This document shows, one piece after another, positions 1 to 9,481 of a DNA stretch of 64,000 nt. Every line of letters begins with the position of its first letter. Position 1 is the stretch's first letter. The notes below the pieces were generated by a model. The model worked only from the letters and a program-made list of their open reading frames with translations. It had not been told where the DNA came from and searched no databases. A program made the translations under genes and the position numbers. This DNA comes from Oligoflexus tunisiensis (GTDB lineage Bacteria; Bdellovibrionota_B; Oligoflexia; Oligoflexales; Oligoflexaceae): contig NZ_BDFO01000001.1 in assembly GCF_001748245.1 (NCBI RefSeq), positions 1,535,345 through 1,599,344 on the forward strand, written 5' to 3'.

Positions 1-540
1 GGAGTAAGGTGTCGGATCCTTCAGCCACTGCAGGAGTCGCTGTTTTTGCCAGCTGTCGCGCGGCTGCAAGGGTTCATCGAGCAGGAGGATTTTCGGTTCA
101 TGAATCAGAGCCTGAGCCACGCAGACCAGCTTCTGCAGACTCGGCGGCAGATAACCGAAACGCAGGTCCCAGCAGTCCTGCAGCTGAAATTTTTCATTCA
201 GGTTTTGAGCCACGGAACGGGGATTGGTCAGACCGCGCAAGCTGGCTGCGAAATGCAGGATGTCGCGCACGCGCATGCCGGCCGGCAGGGCGAGTTTTTC
301 CGGAACATAGGAAAGGACCTTTGTTACATAGGGGCGATCCACGACGGCATGACGATCATCAATGAGCACGCGTCCGGTGGTGGGCGTGAGAATGCCAGCC
401 ATCAAATGCATAAGTGTGGTCAGACCGGTTTTCGGACGACCCCATAGGCCCAGCGTCTCGCCGGGATGGATGGCCAGATTGAGCTCCTTGATGATTTCAT
501 CATGAGCGAAATCCTTGCGAAGATTCTGAATCTCGATCAC
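1..540 (-). CDS. ABC transporter ATP-binding protein, 3' end outside window, degenerate Walker A
   Basis: 180 codons are visible, running out of the window in frame. A GTG start at 540 is chosen because GGAGC lies 6 bases upstream and the protein begins VIEIQNLRKDF, typical of ABC ATPases. Walker B is intact (ILLLDEP, about residues 160-166). The Walker A segment reads GRPKTGLTT, so the invariant lysine is leucine. The signature loop reads LPPSLQ instead of LSGGQ. The second half resembles the NatA/GldA-type branch. Its permease partner is not visible. It may be a catalytically weak or structural ATPase subunit; that is inference from the residues. A sigma70-like promoter lies about 140 bases upstream on the same strand. 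Confidence 0.8.
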   Translation of the reverse strand, partial: MIEIQNLRKDFAHDEIIKELNLAIHPGETLGLWGRPKTGLTTLMHLMAGILTPTTGRVLIDDRHAVVDRPYVTKVLSYVPEKLALPAGMRVRDILHFAASLRGLTNPRSVAQNLNEKFQLQDCWDLRFGYLPPSLQKLVCVAQALIHEPKILLLDEPLQPRDSWQKQRLLQWLKDPTPYS

Positions 541-1016
541 GCCAGCTCCGAAGATGTGGTGAGGCCTTCTTACAGTTTAGAAGAGGGCCCCCAATGTCGG
601 GAGGGCAGGAATTGCAGTCCTGGACACTGGGAATTTCAATCTCCTGCGAAGGGCTTGCGTGATTTGATACAATCCATTGATATAACAGATGAAAAATCTG
701 ACTTGTCAAACCCGAGCAGGGGGCCAAACCTGACTCGAAAAACACAACTATTTCTTTAATTGCTTGAAATTGCAACTGATTTCGGAAAAGCCAATCTCAC
801 GGGCAGCCCGGAAATGTTACCGCATCGGGGATACGGTAAGATTCGCCTGCATTTACGCTGACATCAATAAACAATAAAAGTCGTCTGTTAAACGATTTCT
901 CAGTCGTGGCGCAGGTTTTGGAATGTGGCTTGCTAGAAGCACAGTATGGAATAAGCACAGGAACAACAGCGAGCCCCTGATCATGGGCCTTGAACCTGAC
1001 ACACAGGGAGTCGGTT
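541..1016. other. 476-base intergenic region
   Basis: Apart from the minus-strand promoter near 700, I see no gene, RNA or repeat here. ORFs crossing it have no ribosome binding site and no protein-like composition. It separates two divergent genes, so it should also hold the promoter of the vWA lipoprotein gene, which I could not place confidently. Confidence 0.5.
680..709 (-). promoter_or_regulatory. sigma70-type promoter with palindromic spacer
   Basis: On the minus strand TTGACA (704-709) and TTATAT (680-685) are separated by 18 bases. The spacer contains a perfect 5-bp inverted repeat, CAGAT-N5-ATCTG (686-700), which could be an operator. It would transcribe the ABC ATPase gene with a leader of roughly 130 bases. 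Confidence 0.6.
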
Positions 1017-2114
1017 ATGAAATTCATGCAAGCTTTGGTGCCTTTCACACTCAGTCTGAGCGTTTGGGCCTGTAGTGATAAGTCTGCGTTCAAGAGCGGG
1101 GTGCCTGAACCGGACGCTCCGCAGGAGGTCGTGGCGGAAGTCGCGGAGGAAGGGACTATTATCGATGACGGGGCAGTCGATGAAGGCGCCTCGGGTACCG
1201 TTACCCTGCCTCAGATTGATTCGGCCGATTCCATCGGCTCGACGGCTCCTGCCACCGACGTCGACAGTGGGGCTTCCGCAGATGGAACGTCCAACAACGA
1301 TGCTCTGGGGGCTTTGACGGACAAACACACGGTTTCGCTCAAGGTGGACGTTGTCTTTGCCATTGATACCAGTGCGAGTATGAATGATGAGATCGCCGCG
1401 ACCCAGGCCAACCTTGGGCGCATGATCAGCCTTCTGAATTCGGGGCGCCTGGATTCGCGCATCCATCTGATGATGGATCAGCTGCTGACTCTGCCGGTGG
1501 GCGTCGATCCGGGTAAAATTGCCTTTATCGACGAGGGAGTGGGCTCGGAGGATGCCATCAGCCGTCTCACGGCTTTATTTGCCGGGACCTTTGACGGCAG
1601 CTATCGGGATGCTCAAGGTGCACCGCTCGCCACGCCTTTGCCATTCCGCAAGGATGCAAAGCTGGAGGTGGTTGTGATTTCCGATGACAACGGCGAGGGG
1701 AATGGGAACCTTGCCGCGGATTTTGATCCCATGAAGACCTTGAATGCCACCTTCAACGCGATCGTGGGTCTGCCGACTTCGGTGGAGAACAATGACTGTG
1801 AACTGTCCAATGTCGGTATGGAATATATTACGCTGAGTACAAGCACCAAAGGTTCGGCTCTGGATATCTGCAGCGTGGATTGGTCAAACCTCATCACGCG
1901 TCTATCCAACGATATCGTCAAACGCAGTGTGACTTTTGGCTTGAGCCAGAAGCCCAGCAATCCCAAGGCTGTGATCGTGACGCTCGATGGAAAGAAGCTG
2001 GCTCAAGCGGATTGGGCTTATGATGCTGCACAAAATGTTGTCACCATTCTCAAGACGGATCTGGTCAAGGATGGTTCCCAGGTCACGCTGAATTACAATC
2101 CTGCTCCAAATTAA
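1017..2114 (+). CDS. vWA-domain lipoprotein
   Basis: 365 aa. The ATG at 1017 is chosen over one further upstream because GGGAG lies 7 bases before it and the protein then begins with a lipoprotein signal peptide ending VWAC (residues 9-12). An acidic, Ala/Asp/Ser-rich linker (about 15-100) precedes a von Willebrand factor A-like domain. Its MIDAS-type motif DTSAS follows the hydrophobic strand VDVVFAI (about residue 110), and a second strand KLEVVVISDD matches the A-domain core. A C-terminal module of about 70 residues looks beta-rich. Predicted to sit in the outer or inner membrane facing the periplasm and to bind metal-dependent ligands. No operon partner. Confidence 0.8.
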   Translation: MKFMQALVPFTLSLSVWACSDKSAFKSGVPEPDAPQEVVAEVAEEGTIIDDGAVDEGASGTVTLPQIDSADSIGSTAPATDVDSGASADGTSNNDALGALTDKHTVSLKVDVVFAIDTSASMNDEIAATQANLGRMISLLNSGRLDSRIHLMMDQLLTLPVGVDPGKIAFIDEGVGSEDAISRLTALFAGTFDGSYRDAQGAPLATPLPFRKDAKLEVVVISDDNGEGNGNLAADFDPMKTLNATFNAIVGLPTSVENNDCELSNVGMEYITLSTSTKGSALDICSVDWSNLITRLSNDIVKRSVTFGLSQKPSNPKAVIVTLDGKKLAQADWAYDAAQNVVTILKTDLVKDGSQVTLNYNPAPN

Positions 2115-2152
2115 TTCATTTATAGAGTCCTAAACCCCGGGGGAGTCTCTCT

Positions 2153-2172
2153 CAATCCTGATATCAGGATTG
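2153..2172. repeat. 20-bp perfect palindrome
   Basis: CAATCCTGATATCAGGATTG is a perfect palindrome without a loop, lying between the vWA lipoprotein gene and the next gene. No T-run follows on either strand, so a terminator role is doubtful. A dimeric regulator site upstream of the membrane protein gene at 2277 is possible. Confidence 0.5.
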
Positions 2173-2276
2173 GAGCAGGCTCCTCGTTTCATTTGGGGAA
2201 TCCGCTCGAGCTGTACTTTTATTATGGGCTGTGGTGAACTGAGGGCGTTGGCAGGCACAAAAACCAAGGAGTATTT

Positions 2277-2840
2277 ATGGATTTCTTCGTGACTGTTACG
2301 GGAGCCGTGATTGCCACCCTGGTGATGGCGGCTGTGATGTATACGCTGGTTTGGGATGGATTTCGCCATGGGGATATGATTCGGCTGCTGGGCACGGATG
2401 TGACAACGGATCCGAAGAAGTTCTTTACCATGGGAATGATAATGTACTTCGTGTCCGGCATGCTGCTTTCGTGGTTTTATTATAAGGCTTTGAGTTTTCT
2501 CAATTTTGATTCCGTGACCATATCGAGCGGCATTGGTGGTTTCATGGGGTTCGTGCAGGGATTTGTCATGATCAACTTCTACGTCACGGCCCTGGGATCA
2601 CGCCATCCGAGCGAGTCCTACAATCGGAACTGGCTGCCCCTGTCCCTGGCTCATTGGTTTGGTCATATATTGTTTGGTGTTTCCCTGGGTAGCATCATCT
2701 CCGCGTTTCTGATCCATGGCCTTTCCGGTTTCTACGTCAGCGCGTTTGTGAATGTGCTCTTTATTGCGGGTGCGGTGCTGGCGGCGAAAAAAAGCCAGAT
2801 CATTTCGACGATCCGGCACAGGCAGGAAAGTCATGTCTAG
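2277..2840 (+). CDS. small multi-pass membrane protein, unknown function
   Basis: 187 aa. The start is supported by AAGGAG 8 bases upstream. About five hydrophobic segments are visible, near residues 4-25, 50-70, 83-105, 125-147 and 150-170. The short loops hold charged residues, including a D-rich loop at 38-48, and the tail is basic. I do not recognise a family. It stands alone between two lipoprotein genes. Confidence 0.75.
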   Translation: MDFFVTVTGAVIATLVMAAVMYTLVWDGFRHGDMIRLLGTDVTTDPKKFFTMGMIMYFVSGMLLSWFYYKALSFLNFDSVTISSGIGGFMGFVQGFVMINFYVTALGSRHPSESYNRNWLPLSLAHWFGHILFGVSLGSIISAFLIHGLSGFYVSAFVNVLFIAGAVLAAKKSQIISTIRHRQESHV

Positions 2841-2929
2841 TTCAGGCAGGAGGGTTCCTGCCCTCCCAAGGCGGAAGTCGTCAGGCCATTGAGGTCGGGA
2901 CGATTCCGCTGCACTGGTTAAGTTAATTC

Positions 2930-3331
2930 TTAGTCATCCGCCTCAGCGCCAGCGGCCTCGGCCCCTTCAGCCTCGTCCTCGGCTTCAGCGCCGACTTCGA
3001 TTTCCACTTCACATTCCACTTCAAAGGGCTGACCTGATTTGATCAGGGCATCCAGAATTGCAGGATCCGCGCCAGGACATTTGTCCAGGGCTTTGGCCAG
3101 GGCATCACCCGCCGGGGTTGCGCTTTCGGTTCCATCGACGCTGGCTGAGGTACTGGTTGTACCGCTGGCATTGCCATCCACCTGGTCTGCGGAGGATTGG
3201 CTCGAAGCTGTATCAACCGCAGTTTGCTCAGCACCGACCAGATTGCTCTTGGAAACAGGGCGGGAGCTGAAAAGTCCGCCGCCACAAGCCGTTACGACCG
3301 AGGCTGTTAAAACCAGTGCAAAAAATTTCAT
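2930..3331 (-). CDS. small acidic lipoprotein, unknown function
   Basis: 133 aa, preceded by AGGAG 8 bases before the ATG. The signal peptide ends in the lipobox VTAC (residues 13-16), followed by a Gly/Ser-rich low-complexity stretch. A short central segment (about 80-105, with two cysteines) looks folded. The C-terminus is an extreme Glu/Ala-rich tail with about 13 acidic residues. No family recognised. The composition resembles calcium-binding or surface-exposed spacer lipoproteins, but that is speculation. Confidence 0.7.
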   Translation of the reverse strand: MKFFALVLTASVVTACGGGLFSSRPVSKSNLVGAEQTAVDTASSQSSADQVDGNASGTTSTSASVDGTESATPAGDALAKALDKCPGADPAILDALIKSGQPFEVECEVEIEVGAEAEDEAEGAEAAGAEADD

Positions 3332-3506
3332 GGGATTCTCCTAAAATTCGATTTGCCAACCATGGTTTCTTATGTCGGTCGAAAAGGGGAAAAACTTAAA
3401 TTTTAATTTAAAACCAAATGAAATCATGATGTTGATAAAAGTTTCACCGAGCTGTCCAAGGTTTGGACAGAAAAGAGGGCGTGTGCAAAATTTTCACCGA
3501 AATGGG

Positions 3507-4064
3507 TCAATCCTGGAGCTCGCGGATGACCCGACAGGGGTTGCCAGCGGCGAAAACTCCGCCCGGAACGTCGCGTGTGACGACACTGCCGGCACCGATC
3601 ACCGTCCGGGACCCGATGGTCACACCCGGGCAAATGATGGAACCGCCCCCGACCCACACATCCGAGCCGATTGTAACAGGGCGGGCAAACTCCTGCTGAC
3701 GGCGCAGCTCAGCGTTCATAGGATGGGTGGCTGCATAAATCTGAACTGCCGGGCCGAAGAGGCAAACGTCACCGATCCGGACTTCGCAGACATCGAGGAC
3801 CACACAGTTGAAGTTGAAGAAGACCCGATCACCCAGGTGGATGTTGAAACCATAGTCGCAGAAAAAAGGCGGCTGAATGCAGACGTCCGCGCCCATGGAT
3901 CCGAGCAGACGTTTGAGCAGGGACAGACGATCACCCTGCTCCACTTCACGGGTGGCATTGTAAGCCTGAGTCAAATCCCGGGCCTCTTCGCGCAGGGCCA
4001 CGAGCTCAGGATCCAGAGGTTGATAGAACTCACCGGCCAGCATTTTTTCGCGTTCGGTTCGCAT
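3507..4064 (-). CDS. maa: maltose/galactoside O-acetyltransferase family, hexapeptide repeat
   Basis: 185 aa. The ATG at 4064 is chosen because MRTEREKMLAGEFY is the normal N-terminus of this family and a purine-rich AGGAAAGGGAAGG lies directly upstream. An N-terminal Mac domain precedes a left-handed beta-helix of hexapeptide repeats. It shows the family motifs PFFCDYG, the catalytic-His region ATHPMN and the GGGSIICPGVTIG turn. Family members move acetyl from acetyl-CoA to sugar hydroxyls in the cytoplasm; the substrate here is unknown. It lies 19 bases downstream of the topoisomerase gene on the same strand, so it may be cotranscribed with it. Confidence 0.9.
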   Translation of the reverse strand: MRTEREKMLAGEFYQPLDPELVALREEARDLTQAYNATREVEQGDRLSLLKRLLGSMGADVCIQPPFFCDYGFNIHLGDRVFFNFNCVVLDVCEVRIGDVCLFGPAVQIYAATHPMNAELRRQQEFARPVTIGSDVWVGGGSIICPGVTIGSRTVIGAGSVVTRDVPGGVFAAGNPCRVIRELQD

Positions 4065-4083
4065 GCCTTCCCTTTCCTGTGAC

Positions 4084-5178
4084 CTAGGCCGCCTGGGCTT
4101 TGCGTTTGGAACAGCTTTGCAGGAGAGCCAGGAAAAACGCCTCGTCATCACGGAAACCTTTTTTCACAAAGCTGCTGGCCAGTCTCTCGTAGCGATCGGC
4201 GCAGCTGCGGTCGAGCTGGCCATCCATGTAAGCGGTGATCACCTGCGGATGCACATAACATTTCCGGCAGATGCTCACGGTATTGCGCAGGGCTCGCGCC
4301 ACTTCACTGATGGCCGCTTTAATATTGCGCCGGCTGCTCGTCAGCGAGGTGGGCGGATCGTAATCACGGAGAACCCTGGCGGCCATGACCGATGCCGTCC
4401 AGGTTCGAAAATCCTTGGCGGTGAAGGCGCCACCGGTTGTTTCGCGGAGAAAGGCATTCACATCCGCGGAGCCAATGGGATGAGGCTGCCCTTTTTCGTC
4501 GAGGTATTGAAAGAGGATCTGTCCTGGCAGATCATGGCAGCGCGCGATGATACGGGCCATGCGTGCATCCCGCAGCTCGACGTTATGGGGCACACCGCTT
4601 TTTCCTTTAAAGGTGAACGTCACGCGACTGTTCGAAATCTCCACATGCTGCGTGCGTATCGTGGTCAGACCATAGGATTTATTCTGTTGTGCGTAGGATT
4701 CATTGCCAATACGGATCAGTGTGGTTTCCAGCAGCTGTACGATCGTGGCGACAATTTGGGGTTTGGAGAGCGCGGGCGCGCGCAGATTCTCCTGAATTTT
4801 GCGGCGCAAGCCCGGCAGCATATCGGCAAACTGCAGAATTCGGTGAAACTTGCTGCCATCACGCTGAGCCCGCCACCCGGGGTGGTAGCGATACTGCTTG
4901 CGGCCCTTTTCATCGAAGCCGGTGGCCTGAATATGGCTGCGGGCATCGGGTGAAATCCAGACGTCCTTCCACGCGGGTGGAATCATCAGGGCCTGAAAGC
5001 GTTTCTTGAGCTTCGGGCACTTGACCAGGCGACCTTTCATGTCCACATAGCAAAAGTTTTTACCCATCTTTCTTCGGGTATAACCGGCAACCGAAGGCGG
5101 GAGATAGCGAAGGCCAGCCAGATTTGCTTCATCTTCAGGACTCAGTTTTTTCAGACACCTTGCAGCTTTTGTCGGCAT
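4084..5178 (-). CDS. DNA topoisomerase type IB (poxvirus-like)
   Basis: 364 aa. The ATG at 5178 is chosen because AGGAG lies 6 bases upstream; an ATG 18 bases further out lacks such a site. Bacterial and poxviral TopIB motifs are visible: the N-terminal KMGKNFCYVD and IPPAWKDVWI segments, the core GNESYAQQNKSYGLTT, KGKSGV carrying the general-acid lysine, KDFRTWTAS carrying an active-site arginine, and CRKCYVHP with the nucleophilic tyrosine near the C-terminus. It relaxes supercoils by a transient 3'-phosphotyrosine link. TopIB is a scattered accessory gene in bacteria. Confidence 0.93.
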   Translation of the reverse strand: MPTKAARCLKKLSPEDEANLAGLRYLPPSVAGYTRRKMGKNFCYVDMKGRLVKCPKLKKRFQALMIPPAWKDVWISPDARSHIQATGFDEKGRKQYRYHPGWRAQRDGSKFHRILQFADMLPGLRRKIQENLRAPALSKPQIVATIVQLLETTLIRIGNESYAQQNKSYGLTTIRTQHVEISNSRVTFTFKGKSGVPHNVELRDARMARIIARCHDLPGQILFQYLDEKGQPHPIGSADVNAFLRETTGGAFTAKDFRTWTASVMAARVLRDYDPPTSLTSSRRNIKAAISEVARALRNTVSICRKCYVHPQVITAYMDGQLDRSCADRYERLASSFVKKGFRDDEAFFLALLQSCSKRKAQAA

Positions 5179-5270
5179 GGAAGTCTCCTGCTTCATACAC
5201 CCGATCCACGATTGCAAGTCTTTTGCCAGCAAGGGTGCGATGGGTGTCAGCAGGAGACGCCCGGCCTGTT

Positions 5271-8200
5271 CTAACGGGTTTTCGATTCCCCTTTTTCGAG
5301 CTGCTGAATCTTCGCATGAAGCAGCGATTTCAAATCCGCTGTCTCAGGTTCCATCCTGATCTTCTTCAGACGCTTCAAGGCAGCTTCCTGCAGACCCAGC
5401 TTTTCAGCATTGATGGCCGTCACCAGATCATCCGCAGCGCCCAGATCACGATCTCCGAGCAGGCTTCGATACTGCATCTGGGTTGTGACGGCTTCATGGG
5501 TCATGCCGAGTTCAGCCTGAATGGAGGCGAGTGTATTCAGGTTGGCTACTGATTCCTTGGCCGCTTCGGTTGCATGCTGCGCGAGCTTGAGAGCTTCGTC
5601 ATTGGACCGGCCGGTGGTGAAGTAAAACCAGGCGAAGTTGTTTTCGGTCAGGCCATTGGGTGAGGGCTTCTCCAGCCATTGATGGTAAACCTTTTCCGCA
5701 CCTTTCTGATCACCGAGCAGACTTTTGATTTCAGCCAGCAGGCTCAGCCGCTCGTCGAACTCAGATTGCTCCAGTTTGGTCAGCAGCGGTTTGAACTGCT
5801 CCGCTTTGATATCGCCCGTGCGGGCCAGGGCCAGAAAGGTTTGCATCATGGCATAAGTCATGGGGCCTTTTTCACTGCGCGCCATCAGGCGTTGGAAAGC
5901 CTCCTCGGGTTTTTTCATGCTCACGAGACGGCCGGCGATCAGCACCTCGAGTATTTCCGCCTGCTCCGGTTTCAGTCCGGGTTTGGTCAGCTCGCGTTTC
6001 AGAATCTCCACGGTCTTTTCATTCAGGACATCCGGCGAATAAATCGCCGCCACCAGTTGCTGCTCGTGGGCCTTGCCTTTCAGGAGCGGCCGGAAATTAC
6101 TGACGATACTGCGATAGTGGCGAGTTTCCGGACTCATTTTCGATTCATCCGTATTCACGCTCATGGACCGATCCAGTAGATCACCTAAAAGCTGCGCATA
6201 GTCCTGAGCCGTCTTGTCGTTTCCACTTTCATGGGCACGGAACCAAAGCACGCTCAGGACGCTGGGTGCATCGAGCCCAATAAAACGCCATACGCCCTGC
6301 TCTTTCACACCCAAAAGCCTGGGCTCAAAGCCTTCCTCCGGCTGCTCCGAGGCGAAGGGTGAAGCGGCAAAGACCTTGGTATTTCGCAGGATCAGGACCT
6401 GACCTTCCTGCAGTTTTTGCGCTGGATTCACATCATAGGCTGTGCTGGCGGAATCGATCAGGAAGTAGGGCGGAAGCGTGGGATCGGCGTGTGCACTATC
6501 GAGCCGTTTTTCCCATTCCACCTCTTCAAAGTATTTTTGATAGTCCGCATGCTGCCGGACGAAGGAAGGCACAAACTCCAGGCCTTCTTTCAGCGAGCTA
6601 TCCGGCGACAGCATCGTGCAGATGTAATATCGCACGGACGTATTCAGGTCCGCATCCGGTTTGGGCTCCTCGGGGCAGGGCTTCATCAGAGCCAGGGCAT
6701 CAGCAGCGCCCTTGGTTTGTGGCAGACGATCCCCGAGCAGGGAAAAGAGTTGCGAAGCCTCCTTATAGCGACGATCCTGCATCAATTCCTTGATCAGGCC
6801 CTGCATGCTCGCCGGACCTTCCTCGCGGCTCAGAAGCTTATCCAATTCCTTTTCAGCCTCTTCAGGATGCTGATTGCCAATCAGGGCGATCACGCGCCAG
6901 GCATCCACGACAGCCGGCAGCATGGTCTCCGGTGGACGGCGCAGCGCCTGGTCCATGGCAATCCACTGCCCGGTAAAGGTTAGATGCTGCAGATACGTGT
7001 TAAAAAATTCCTGATCCTCGGCCAGTGAACCCTTCATGGCTTTGGCAAAGGCTGCATCCGCTTTCGCTATATCCGCGCCACGACCATAACGGATGCCTTT
7101 GCTGTTATAGACCAGAAGCAAGGGCAGAGTTCGCAGGGCAAAACGATCCGCAGGATCGAGCTTCAGAGCCTGCTCATAGAGCCTTCGGGCTTCGGCGCAG
7201 TCCGATCCCTTGCTGCAGTCCTTTTGATTTTCGCCGCGGATGAAGAGTTCCGCCGCATGCAGGATGATGCGTTTTTCCTGGGGCTGGGCTTTCACAGCAT
7301 CCCGCGCCAGCTGCTGGGCTTCCTCGAGCAGACCCACGCGATTCATCAGCTGGGCCAGAGTCAGACGATCCACCGGCTGGGCATCCTTGCCAGAAGCCAC
7401 CTTGCGAGCGAGTTGCACGGCTTCGCGCAGCTGGCCTTGCTCGCTCAGGATAAAGGCCTTGGGTTTGATCGCCACCGTATAAAGTTTGTCATCCAGCACG
7501 CGCCCCAGCCCATCCGCATAGTCACGCGCCTCGGCCGCTGTCCATACCAGGGCGGGACCTGTGGCAAAGGCATAATGCAGTTCAAAGCAGGATGCCCCGC
7601 AGGATCGGGTTTTCAATGTGAAGGAGGCCGGTCCCAGTTCCAGGCGGGTGGGTTCAGGCCGGACGCTGATGTCCAGGTGCGGTGGCAGTTGAAATTGAAA
7701 TACATAGTCACGCTGGAAGGGAAAGGAGAGCGTGACAGGGTGCTGGCGATTCTCCAGATATTTTTTCAGTTCGGCAATCTTCCCGCGCACATCCCGTTCA
7801 TTGAGGGGATCGAGTGCTGAAGGCATGCCCGAAAACAGCTGATGGGGGAAGGCAAAGACCTGGGCGCCGGCGGGCCACACATCGACTGTGCCGACATTGG
7901 CAAAGTGTCCTTCCAAACGCATCGGTTTCGTAAAATCCTTATGATCGGACGCCTTTGCGCTTTCCAGCTCCGCATTTGGATCCACCGTCTGCTCGATTTC
8001 ATTCATCAGCTCACTGGCGGATCCTGTGGCCAGGGAACGGCGGTAGAAGGTATCAAAAATGCCTTGGGCGTTCTCGGTGCGCACCATGCGGGCGGGACCC
8101 AGTCGGGAGAGTTTGAATGATTTGGTCATGCGAAGTTGATTGTCTTCCATTGTGTTGACGGGAGTCGTTCGCAGTTCCTTTCCCTCGGGTCCGATCAGCA

Positions 8201-9440
8201 GCGCCTTCTGTCCCGCCACGGCCGGCGGTAAAAGACCGGGTCGAAAAAAGTCGGCCGTGAGGTCCACCCAGGTCCAATTCTTATTCTGCTGGACCGCGAG
8301 GATCACATGATTGAACCGATCCAGGCCGGGCATATCATCGCTTTGCCGTGGATGCGGTGCCGCGTTCAGAAGAACCAGTCGGGAGTTGAATCCTGCTTCC
8401 TTCAGCATGGCCTGAGCCAGCGTTGCCTTGTCCTTCCCATCTCCATAGCCGCGTTCCAGGGTTTCATCCGGCGTTTGCGGTACGATCGAAGTCTCGCCAA
8501 AGGCGAGGCTGCTGTAACGAATTTCATTCTGGACGTGAAAGGTGATCGCCGCCAGCACATCAGCTGGTGTCTTCCGACCCTTTTTTAGTTTTTTCACCAG
8601 GGCCGGAATTTTTTTGCTCTGGCGGGCCTGCTGTTCCACAATGGTCTGATACTCGGACGCGGCCTGGGCCCAGCTTTCTGCGCTGGATAATTCAAGATGG
8701 CTGCTGGTCGCCTCATCAGGCAGGGCCAGTGGCTCAGGCATGGGCTCGGCTGCGATGCGTTCCCCCTTCAAGGTTATCTGGGGCCAGCCGGCAGCGGTTT
8801 TGCCTTCGGATTTTTCCAAATCCATCGCCTCGTCCCAGCGATAGCGCAGATTCTGTGAGGGATGCCAGGCGATGGTCATCTGCAGACGCTCCATCGGCTG
8901 GACCGAACGCAGAGGCACCTGATCATAGCGTCCCGCCTGGAAGCGGGCCTTGTGTTCGTGCTCGACGACCACAACTTCCAGAATGCTGCCAGGGACCAGC
9001 CCAGGCGGCAGCACTTTCAAAATAACCCCGAGCGAATATTCTCCCGTCTCGGATTCACCGGCCGGAGCCTCGACCACCGTGGCCTGATCCAGTGTCTGCA
9101 CTTTGCCGTCAGGGCTGATCACGCGCGCCTGAATTTCAGGACGCGATTCATAATCCTTGCGCCAGGGCACGCTGAGATTGCTCCAGCGCTGGACATCATG
9201 ATCATTGCGGATGGTGATGATACGATGAGTTCGCCGATGAAAGCGACCGGCTTCATCGAGTTCAATGTTCACTTCATGCAGAAGAATATGGCTGGTATCT
9301 TTATCGCGGTCTTGAGCGTCCTCGGCCCAATCCTGCAAGCGTTCCGGAGTTTCGGTCCATGGCGCTCTGCCGGAAACCTGAGCCAGACCGAGAGTGGAAA
9401 ACGTCAGTAGCACAACAAGAAAAGGGAATCGAAGGCCCAC
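5271..9440 (-). CDS. DUF3857/transglutaminase-like/TPR secreted protein, catalytic Cys replaced
   Basis: 1389 aa starting at a GTG with AAGGAG 9 bases upstream, then a signal peptide ending near TLGLAQ. A DUF3857 domain covers about residues 50-220. A transglutaminase-like core covers about 280-400. TPR-like helical repeats fill about 690-1380. In the core the usual GDCKDKA motif reads GDGKDKA, so the nucleophile position (G335) is glycine, while the His (FNHVI, H378) and Asp (WVDLTAD, D393) remain. The protein is therefore probably a non-enzymatic scaffold or binding module in the periplasm. The stop is followed about 90 bases later by the topoisomerase start. Confidence 0.88.
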   Translation of the reverse strand: MGLRFPFLVVLLTFSTLGLAQVSGRAPWTETPERLQDWAEDAQDRDKDTSHILLHEVNIELDEAGRFHRRTHRIITIRNDHDVQRWSNLSVPWRKDYESRPEIQARVISPDGKVQTLDQATVVEAPAGESETGEYSLGVILKVLPPGLVPGSILEVVVVEHEHKARFQAGRYDQVPLRSVQPMERLQMTIAWHPSQNLRYRWDEAMDLEKSEGKTAAGWPQITLKGERIAAEPMPEPLALPDEATSSHLELSSAESWAQAASEYQTIVEQQARQSKKIPALVKKLKKGRKTPADVLAAITFHVQNEIRYSSLAFGETSIVPQTPDETLERGYGDGKDKATLAQAMLKEAGFNSRLVLLNAAPHPRQSDDMPGLDRFNHVILAVQQNKNWTWVDLTADFFRPGLLPPAVAGQKALLIGPEGKELRTTPVNTMEDNQLRMTKSFKLSRLGPARMVRTENAQGIFDTFYRRSLATGSASELMNEIEQTVDPNAELESAKASDHKDFTKPMRLEGHFANVGTVDVWPAGAQVFAFPHQLFSGMPSALDPLNERDVRGKIAELKKYLENRQHPVTLSFPFQRDYVFQFQLPPHLDISVRPEPTRLELGPASFTLKTRSCGASCFELHYAFATGPALVWTAAEARDYADGLGRVLDDKLYTVAIKPKAFILSEQGQLREAVQLARKVASGKDAQPVDRLTLAQLMNRVGLLEEAQQLARDAVKAQPQEKRIILHAAELFIRGENQKDCSKGSDCAEARRLYEQALKLDPADRFALRTLPLLLVYNSKGIRYGRGADIAKADAAFAKAMKGSLAEDQEFFNTYLQHLTFTGQWIAMDQALRRPPETMLPAVVDAWRVIALIGNQHPEEAEKELDKLLSREEGPASMQGLIKELMQDRRYKEASQLFSLLGDRLPQTKGAADALALMKPCPEEPKPDADLNTSVRYYICTMLSPDSSLKEGLEFVPSFVRQHADYQKYFEEVEWEKRLDSAHADPTLPPYFLIDSASTAYDVNPAQKLQEGQVLILRNTKVFAASPFASEQPEEGFEPRLLGVKEQGVWRFIGLDAPSVLSVLWFRAHESGNDKTAQDYAQLLGDLLDRSMSVNTDESKMSPETRHYRSIVSNFRPLLKGKAHEQQLVAAIYSPDVLNEKTVEILKRELTKPGLKPEQAEILEVLIAGRLVSMKKPEEAFQRLMARSEKGPMTYAMMQTFLALARTGDIKAEQFKPLLTKLEQSEFDERLSLLAEIKSLLGDQKGAEKVYHQWLEKPSPNGLTENNFAWFYFTTGRSNDEALKLAQHATEAAKESVANLNTLASIQAELGMTHEAVTTQMQYRSLLGDRDLGAADDLVTAINAEKLGLQEAALKRLKKIRMEPETADLKSLLHAKIQQLEKGESKTR

Positions 9441-9481
9441 GCTGCAGTTCTCCTTGCTATCAGTTCCCGCCTGAAGTCCCG

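Noticed and set aside
46..447. Plus-strand ORF of 133 codons at the window start
   Set aside because: It is antisense to the ABC ATPase gene, whose Walker B and start are recognisable, and has no ribosome binding site.
2153..2172. Palindrome considered as a terminator
   Set aside because: It has no loop and no T-run on either side.
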